Positions 57,614 through 64,000 of a stretch of DNA of 64,000 nt are shown here, one piece after another. The position numbers were made by a program, and so were the translations under genes. Numbering within the stretch: position 1 is the stretch's first letter; every line of letters starts with the position of its first letter. Below the pieces are notes generated by a model. It did not search any database and was not told the DNA's origin. It saw only the letters and a list, made by a program, of their open reading frames with translations. Source of the DNA: Owenia fusiformis (taxonomy: Eukaryota; Annelida; Polychaeta; Sabellida; Oweniidae); contig CAIIXF020000005.1 in assembly GCA_903813345.2 (NCBI GenBank), positions 30,321,375 through 30,385,374 of the forward strand. Direction: 5' to 3'.

Positions 57614-58242
57614 GGGGAAGTGGTCCTAATTATGGCACGGTCCTAATTATCGCACAATTGTCCTAAATAGCTAAAATATACACCCACCATCTTTTAAACC
57701 AGTGTTACGAAAAACAGTTTAACACCATTACTCCCAATCTTCATGATTTATTCATATTTTTAGAAATATCTCTTCATTTTTTAAGAATTGTTTACTTCCG
57801 CTATTGTCATGTATGCTATTGCGCAAAAAGTGAAATTCGTCTGACAAAGTTTGACTCCCTTCCAAATAAAGATAGAAAAGTAAGTGTATAATGGATATTT
57901 TGTTGATATTTTACACTAAAACTGATAGAAAAATGATTATAGCATATGTACATGTATGTATCTGTTCTAAATAGAGAAATGTATACAGTATCGTAAATTG
58001 ACATCTGAAACACAACTGTGCGATAATTAGGACGACTGTGCGATAATTAGGACCACCGCACATGCGAGTCTAAGGGGTCTTTAAGTGTTAGCGTTCGGAG
58101 ATTGAGAAATGTCAAACACTACTTAAATTTTAGAAGAAAGGTTGATCTTTCATCTCATATTCTAAAAGTAAGTTGAAGTTATCATATTTGAAATCGTCAG
58201 TAGTTTTCCAGAGTACCCGTGCGGTGATAGGACCATTTCCCC
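57614..58242. mobile_element. TA-flanked MITE with GGGGAAGTGGTCCTA ends
   Basis: Terminal inverted repeats of about 24 bp (left GGGGAAGTGGTCCTAATTAT, right complement GGGGAAATGGTCCTATCACC) lie between TA dinucleotides. The word TGCGATAATTAGGAC recurs internally near both ends. Confidence 0.75.
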
Positions 58243-59418
58243 TACAACAGATGAGCTCTCGAAAAAAGTAATTTGGACTGTCTGTCTACAAGGTGCAATG
58301 ATCTGGAAAAATTAAATCCTCCTGTCTGCAGTTCAGAAAATATCAACAAGTCTATTTTCGAGTTAATATCTGACCTAAACCCTTCAAAGTATGCAAATCC
58401 AAAGGTGTTGCCAATGTAAACAATTTTTCAAGAAATGAAAAATCTTTGAAAAAATATTCACATTTTGATAAACTGTAAAAAGTACAATAACTTTGCAAAT
58501 AATTCTGTAAGACACGAGTCTTTAGTATACATGGATGGTCTAAGACTTGTTAAAACCAATATATGGAATTAAACTGTAGTTCTTACCTTTAAAATCAAGG
58601 AATATTGAGTGTAAATCGCACAGGTTTTCGAAAAATCAGCCAAATATATGTCATGACAGAGCACATCGCTATTATATTGAAAAGAATGTCTTCATCCAAA
58701 TTATCAAACTAAAGCTTTTTTATTTATCAGACGTAAGCTGAACTATTATTTTAAATAATATATATTCATTGCAAGTAGATACGCAGCTTTAACTGTACAC
58801 ATATCAAGACAAAATAGTAGAGATATTCCTCGACACTACTTCTTTATCGCCACCTATCAGGCTCAACCGGAACCAAAACACAATCCCGGGAACACAACAC
58901 CCTTGCAAATGATTAATATAAGAATAAAACAAGAAGTAAACACGGTTCGAAACGAACGAACAGTCACACGTGTCCTTATTTCAAAATTTGCAAATGGATC
59001 AAATCCGTTAAGTCTAGTCTTGGGATTGCAAATTTGATCAAAGGGTGCACATGACGCAACATTGTGTGTTTTTCTCTTGCAGGCTAAGTCACCCACCCTC
59101 TTATTTTCTCCAGGTCCCTACCAAAAAATCGTAACCATGCAGTTTTCACTATATTGAACACTTCTCAGGTGATTTTGTGATGTTGGGCCAAAGTGACCCA
59201 CTGGCCCCCATTGGCAAAAGCTGCTTCGGGTCTCTAATCTCTATATACACATACCACAGGATGAAACTTTGTCAACTTAATAAGACAATTGAACCACTTT
59301 AATTACGCCTAACAAGATTTGCATACTCCATTTGTTAAAAAGATATGCATTGATAGATGTGTTGCATTTTTTGAAGCACACTATATTACTATGATTACTC
59401 CGTTGATTTTAAGATATA

Positions 59419-60368
59419 CAGGGTGGGCCAAAATGTCCACATTTTTGTTTTTGCTCACGTTTTTAATATTACAGACAAATGTTATAATCATATATCATTG
59501 GGGCAATTCAATTTCCAACTAAATTATATATAATTCATCTCACATAAATGAGTATTTGTCTTAAAATAACACTTGTTGATTGTTGATTTATGTATCAAAT
59601 GAAAGCAAATTGATTTACAAATACAATTGAATTTTATTGGTTATATACCTGTAGCTTAAATAATGTAGTGACCGACAATGCAAATGCAATGATAGACACC
59701 TGAAGAGGAAAAATGGAAATTTATCCCATATCATGGCCGGGTTAAGTTTTGAAGCAAATGTCAATATATCTAACAATCTAACTTTATAACGAACAACAAT
59801 GCATAAAAATAGGTTCTATGATTACTTTAGAGATAGAAAATGACTTAGAAACAACAAAACTCAACTTCAATACTTTTTCTTTATATGTAAAAGCCTAAAA
59901 GTGTTGATTCAGCAATGCAATATTGTGCAATAAGCTCAACGCATATTGCAAAATTCTTGTTTTCCGACTGAACGAATCCACTAAGCGCAGTCTTGCGAAT
60001 AGGAATTGAGTAAAATTCGTTCCCATTAGTACGTGTACGTTGTACATCGTTGGGGTGTTCGTATATGTAAGTACCCCTTCGGAAAGCTTCGGAAGCATGC
60101 GCAAAGATGCGATTCAGTTCGCATGTTTACGTTCCCAATCACCAGAATTGACTTTGTAAGACTGCGTTTAGTGGATTCGTTCATATGTGAGGGGGCCTTT
60201 ACTACATCGCGATACGAAATTACCATTGAGTCACCAATATAGTTATTCATATTTTATGAATCATTCATCATTTTGATGGAAATTGAATTATCTTTCTTAT
60301 GATATAATTTATGATATCAGCAAAGATATTACAAAAATAGAAATGTGGACGTTTTTTGGCCCACCCTG
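59419..60368. mobile_element. TA-flanked mariner-type element with CAGGGTGGGCC ends
   Basis: Inverted ends CAGGGTGGGCCAAAATGTCC and CAGGGTGGGCCAAAAAACGT (complement) are flanked by TA. It is 950 bp with no transposase recognised. A solo right end of the same family stops at about 17880. Confidence 0.8.
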
Positions 60369-60514
60369 TATTGCGCAGTTAAGCTGAGTAAAAAATAGGA
60401 AGAAGATGCTTCTGAATCTTGAAAGAGGATCGGTGAATGCAAAATCATAAACAACAACAAATCCATAATGAGTTTAAAAGCTTTTATTTAATAGTATTAG
60501 TGATACATAATATA

Positions 60515-61404
60515 CACCCTTGGTATACGCAGCTAACGAAAATTGACCGGTACGGGGCAAAAGCTGGACCGGTACGGGTTAACGGTTTTATTTGAATTTA
60601 AAATAGCCATAACTTGCTCAATATTGACTTCCTCGTGTCTAATTTGAAATATATGATGCCTCCCGATGCTTTTAAGTACCCCATTTTTTTACAGATTTTT
60701 AAACGGACCAAAACTCTCTGAATGCGCATTTATGCTCTTTTCTCTCGAGAACGACTGTCTCATTTTCACGATAACTTTTATTTAGTACTTCTAACATATA
60801 AGATCTATTTTTCCCCATCAAGGTATGATGTAAATGACATGCTATTTACATCTTGTGAGTTTCAATAACGCGCGTTTGATTTTATAAAAAATGCCAAACT
60901 TTGTGACAAAGAATTTCATCCTGCTTGCAGCGAGAAGACGGACCGGTTCGGGGCAATCTGCTTGCAGCGAGAAGACGGACCGGTTCGGGGCAATAGCTGA
61001 TGAAATTCTTTGTCACAAAGTTTGGCATTTTTTATAAAATTAAACGTGCGTCATTGAAACTCACAAGATGTAAATAGCATGTCATTTACATCATACCTTG
61101 ATGGGGAAAAATTGATCTTATATGTTAGAAGTACTAAATAAAAGTTATCGTGAAAATGAGACAGTCGTTCTCGAGAGAAAAGAGCATAAATGCGCATTTA
61201 GAGAGTTTTGGTCCGTTTAAAAATCTGTAAAAAATTGGGGTACTTAAAAGCATCGGGAGGCATCATATATTTCAAATTAGACACGAGGAAGTCAATATTG
61301 AGCAAGTTATGGCTGTTTTAAATTCAAATAAAACCGTTAACCCGTACCAGTCCAGCTTTTGACCCGTACCGGTCAATTTTCGTTAGCTGCGTATACCAAG
61401 GGTG
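60515..61404. mobile_element. 890-bp near-perfect foldback element
   Basis: Arms of about 415 bp are almost identical inverted copies starting CACCCTTGGTATACGCAGC. They enclose a short centre with two tandem copies of a word containing AGACGGACCGGTTCGGGGCAAT. The element is flanked by ATATA on both sides (60510-60514 and 61405-61409), a likely 5-bp target duplication. The high arm identity suggests recent origin or conversion. Confidence 0.85.
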
Positions 61405-62490
61405 ATATACATGAAACAAAAAGCACGTGTACTTAATAACAAAAAGCGACTAAAAATTCACACTCATGATTGTGTGTATTATTGCTGTTATGACGTGCAT
61501 GGACCTGGGGACAACTCGGAAAATACGGGCTAATCTCAGCTTTAAGCGTTAATATCTGGCTTATTTAAAAAGCTAACTATGTGCATTATATATCATTTTA
61601 AAGTATTTTTTATTCGCATTTCACTGAAATTATTTTTCCTCGAAAAGTGTGATGGGATCTACGATATTTTTGAAGTTAAATGTACTCCGACATCGTCAAA
61701 TACGCTGTTAGGCGTAACATTTCACGCTTACATGGTTCGTTGAAATCGGGATAACTTTTGAAATACTGATCAGAATTTTACTAAAATTTCACATTTTATT
61801 CATTGAAACATGTGCTTTTATGACGTCACAATTTCCTAGCGGCTACAGTTCAAATCGTCCTATATGAACGCTTTTAAGATTTTCAAAATTGTGTAAGGTT
61901 TTGAAGGCGAAGGAGACAAGCAATAAGTTTACCTTTATTTAACCTTCTAATTTAGGTCTGATTTCAAAAAAAATTTAGCTGCACAATATTGTCATGGCGA
62001 AATTTACAAAACAATAACCGATTTCTTTATTTTTCAAATAATAAGAGAATAAGAGTTGCTTTTAGAGACTTGAAAAAATGTAACGCATCGATTTTTTACC
62101 ACAAATCCAATACACATCAATTTTTACTAACGCCCCGAGTGGATTTCCTGACTGTTTTTCAAAAATCAAAAACATTTTAGAAATATTGTCCTCGAGATCT
62201 TGTTGCTCTGTGAATTTTACCAGGATTGAATAAGAATAAAGCATCTTATTTTTAGGTTGACTAAACTTGACAAAATGTAACGCTTGTCGTTTTTGACGTT
62301 ATAATGCTGATTGCGCCCTATACTGCCCATTGTATTGTTTTGGTATTTTGACGCCATAATGTTACTCTAATTGTCCCCAGTTTCGTGCGACGTGTATGTC
62401 GTTGTAGACAAATTCAAGTGCTATAATTGATTAAAATCGTAGCTTTGGAACGCTCTGGCTATAAAATGACAATGGTGAGGTTGTCTATAA

Positions 62491-63684
62491 TTAATCAAAA
62501 TGACGGAGAAATGCAGAACTTGGAGATTCTATGTCATGTTTGATTTTAAATGGGGGCACCTTTTTCTTTCTGTTATGTCTTGCTTTGTTAACAATCGAGT
62601 GTATCTCTTGTACAAGTGGGACGATGATAATGAATGCGGCGGCAATAAAGGCCCAAGTAAGGGTGAGATTGATCCAATGACGGAATTGGTCCTGGTTCAT
62701 GACTTTGATGGGAAGCATGACAGCAGGCCAAAGGATAAAGAACCCTATGCTGAGACCTATAGCAGTCACAGTTACGATGATGAATGGCTTCCTGTATCGT
62801 TTCCTCAGTTCCTGTTGGGTCGGACGTTCATATACACCAGATTCACCTTTTGGTTTACCAAACTCTTGTGTATAAGTCATCGCCCATGGGTGCAATGGGT
62901 TTTCGATGTTTTGCAATATCCCCCAGACTCGTTCCTCGTTATATGATTCTCTATTCAGTGTAAAAATTGACACTACGATACATACTAGTCCACCCATCAG
63001 CATTGATACACCGTTACCAGCAAGCGTTGGTATTTGCCTCCCCGTGTTCTTAAGAAAATCGGCCAAGCCTCCATCGTAGGTAGACGCTATTATTAGCCAC
63101 ACAGAAATGCCAAAAACACAGCCGCATACCACACCTGGACAAACAATGTATCGTGTTGGAAGATTCAAATATACAGTCACATCATAAAGAACAGAGGACT
63201 GGAAGTTACTAATAATGAACGAAACTAAGTAAATTATATTTTACCAGATATCATGCCTTGATACGTGACCTTACTCCAAGTGACACTCAGAATGACAGGT
63301 ATTGCGGCGCAATTGACTGGTATTCCGATGGCTACAAACACCCAAGCAAGGTCAAGGCCGAGCCAATCAGCGCATAAGACCAGCGGTATGGTACAGATGG
63401 TGATCCAGATAATGCAAAAGTTCTTATACGTCATGAGATGGTCCTGGTATTCATGATAGTGACCATGCTCTTTGCACGTGTACGGTGGCGGAACTCCTAC
63501 AATTTCGTTTAGTTTTGATGTATTGGAACGTGAGTCGTTATCATTGGCGCATTCTGAACATTGAAAGACAGGCTGACATTTACACGTGTCGCGCTTATCA
63601 TCATCCGGGGGTTGATCATTGTAGTTATCGGAGGCAAAATTCGTTTTACCACACAGTATGCATCTTGAGGCATCAAGTTCTTTC
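62491..63684 (-). CDS. DUR3: DUR3-like urea/H+ (or Na+) symporter, C-terminal exons
   Basis: Two exons, 63684-63247 and 63134-62491 (TAA at 62491-62493), are joined by a 112-bp GT-AG intron in phase, giving 360 residues. Segments TWSKVTYQGMISG..VVCGCVFGISVWLIIASTYDGG and TGRQIPTLAGNGVSMLMGGL match the late transmembrane region of DUR3, a member of the sodium:solute symporter superfamily that carries urea across the plasma membrane in fungi, plants and molluscs. Five to six hydrophobic spans are visible; the first part of the protein lies right of the window. A soluble segment at the start of the first exon has a Cys pattern CxxC-x22-CxC-x5-CxxC, which could bind a metal. The family is well supported; direction of transport and ion coupling are inferred from the family. 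Confidence 0.82.
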
Positions 63685-64000
63685 CTGAGGTAAACGATAT
63701 GGTTATTGTTTGATCATACGCTCCCCCTCGGGGGCTTGCAACAGTGTTTCTGGGGCATTTTTGAAATTAATGTAGCTAGGTAACGACTTTTTGATGATTT
63801 TAGAAATACATCTTAGACGCTATTGTGTAATTTTTAGACATTTGACTTCTCAAACCAGTTGATTTCAAAACAAAAAGTCGTTATATTTAGTGAAACAGAA
63901 AGCTGCATCCGGATCCCTTTGATAATGATTTGTACAATGACGCAAACCTCACCTAAAGGGGTTAATGTAGGGCTGATAGATGTCATATACGATCAGGGAT
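63685..64000. other. Upstream intron of the DUR3-like gene
   Basis: The minus-strand acceptor (CTCAG) borders 63684. The remaining 316 bp show no exon that I can recognise. Confidence 0.5.

Larger units (their letters stand above)
54347..62490. other. Intergenic region between EF-hand gene and DUR3-like gene
   Basis: No gene is recognised. Most of it is MITE-like: about 55267-56067 (AAAGTCCCCGTCTAAAGTTT ends), 56807-57543 (CACTGCCCCCAG ends, TGCAGAATT words), 57614-58242, 59419-60368, 60515-61404, and possibly about 61505-62395 (CTGGGGACAA and TTGTCCCCAG words inverted). Open frames such as 58863-59096 (-) and 59895-60104 (-) show no family features. Confidence 0.45.

Noticed and set aside
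58863-59096. 77-aa minus-strand frame (start MGDLACKRKTHN)
   Set aside because: It has no recognisable domain or splice context. It sits between MITEs, and its hydrophobic end looks accidental.
62500-62946. 148-aa plus-strand frame
   Set aside because: It is the shadow of the DUR3-like exon on the other strand, which has clear transporter motifs and proper splice sites.

Overview
The window is AT-rich, intron-rich animal nuclear DNA. Genes have GT-AG introns, small exons and large introns filled with short inverted-repeat transposons. Four elements have a central tandem array plus a short microsatellite, like the Helentron-related 'pearl' elements of oysters. Together with a TIR-STING gene (a fusion known from oysters) and an animal DUR3-type urea transporter, this suggests a marine invertebrate, probably a lophotrochozoan and perhaps a bivalve. 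The species assignment is inference.

Layout: (1) 1-396 (+) is the 3' end of a family 31 (beta-1,3) galactosyltransferase gene. (2) 1433-13281 (-) holds the first three coding exons of glucose-6-phosphate dehydrogenase (G6PD). (3) 2918-8816 (+), inside G6PD intron 2 and on the opposite strand, is the highlight: an eight-exon model encoding 729 residues arranged TIR-STING-TIR-STING. All splice phases agree, and the cyclic-dinucleotide contact residues and the TIR glutamate are present in both halves. (4) 17997-23743 (+) is a complete 12-exon acid phosphatase type 7 gene (439 aa). (5) 28277-44755 (-) is a complete kinesin-14 gene (C-terminal motor, 861 aa) with an unusual N-terminal region. (6) 40049-41895 (+), inside a kinesin intron, encodes an unknown small glycoprotein with alternative membrane or secreted ends; a copy of its signal-peptide exon lies at 36631. 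(7) 46745-54346 (+) holds the last three exons of an EF-hand protein of the sarcoplasmic calcium-binding type, with a broken mariner transposon, itself interrupted, in an intron. (8) 62491-63684 (-) is the C-terminal part of a DUR3-like urea symporter.

The space between genes and in introns is mostly transposon-derived: TA-flanked MITEs, long foldback palindromes (36.8-37.8 kb, 60.5-61.4 kb), a GC-rich TAA-flanked element (42.8-43.5 kb), and pearl-like elements at 16-17.5, 38.1-39.1, 49.9-51.4 and 51.4-53.1 kb.

The genes do not form one pathway. The one possible functional link is speculative: STING-activated TIR domains can cleave NAD+, while the host gene G6PD reduces NADP+. The main candidate for a previously undescribed system is the tandem double TIR-STING receptor, which has a palindromic kappaB-like site about 0.5 kb upstream of its start codon.
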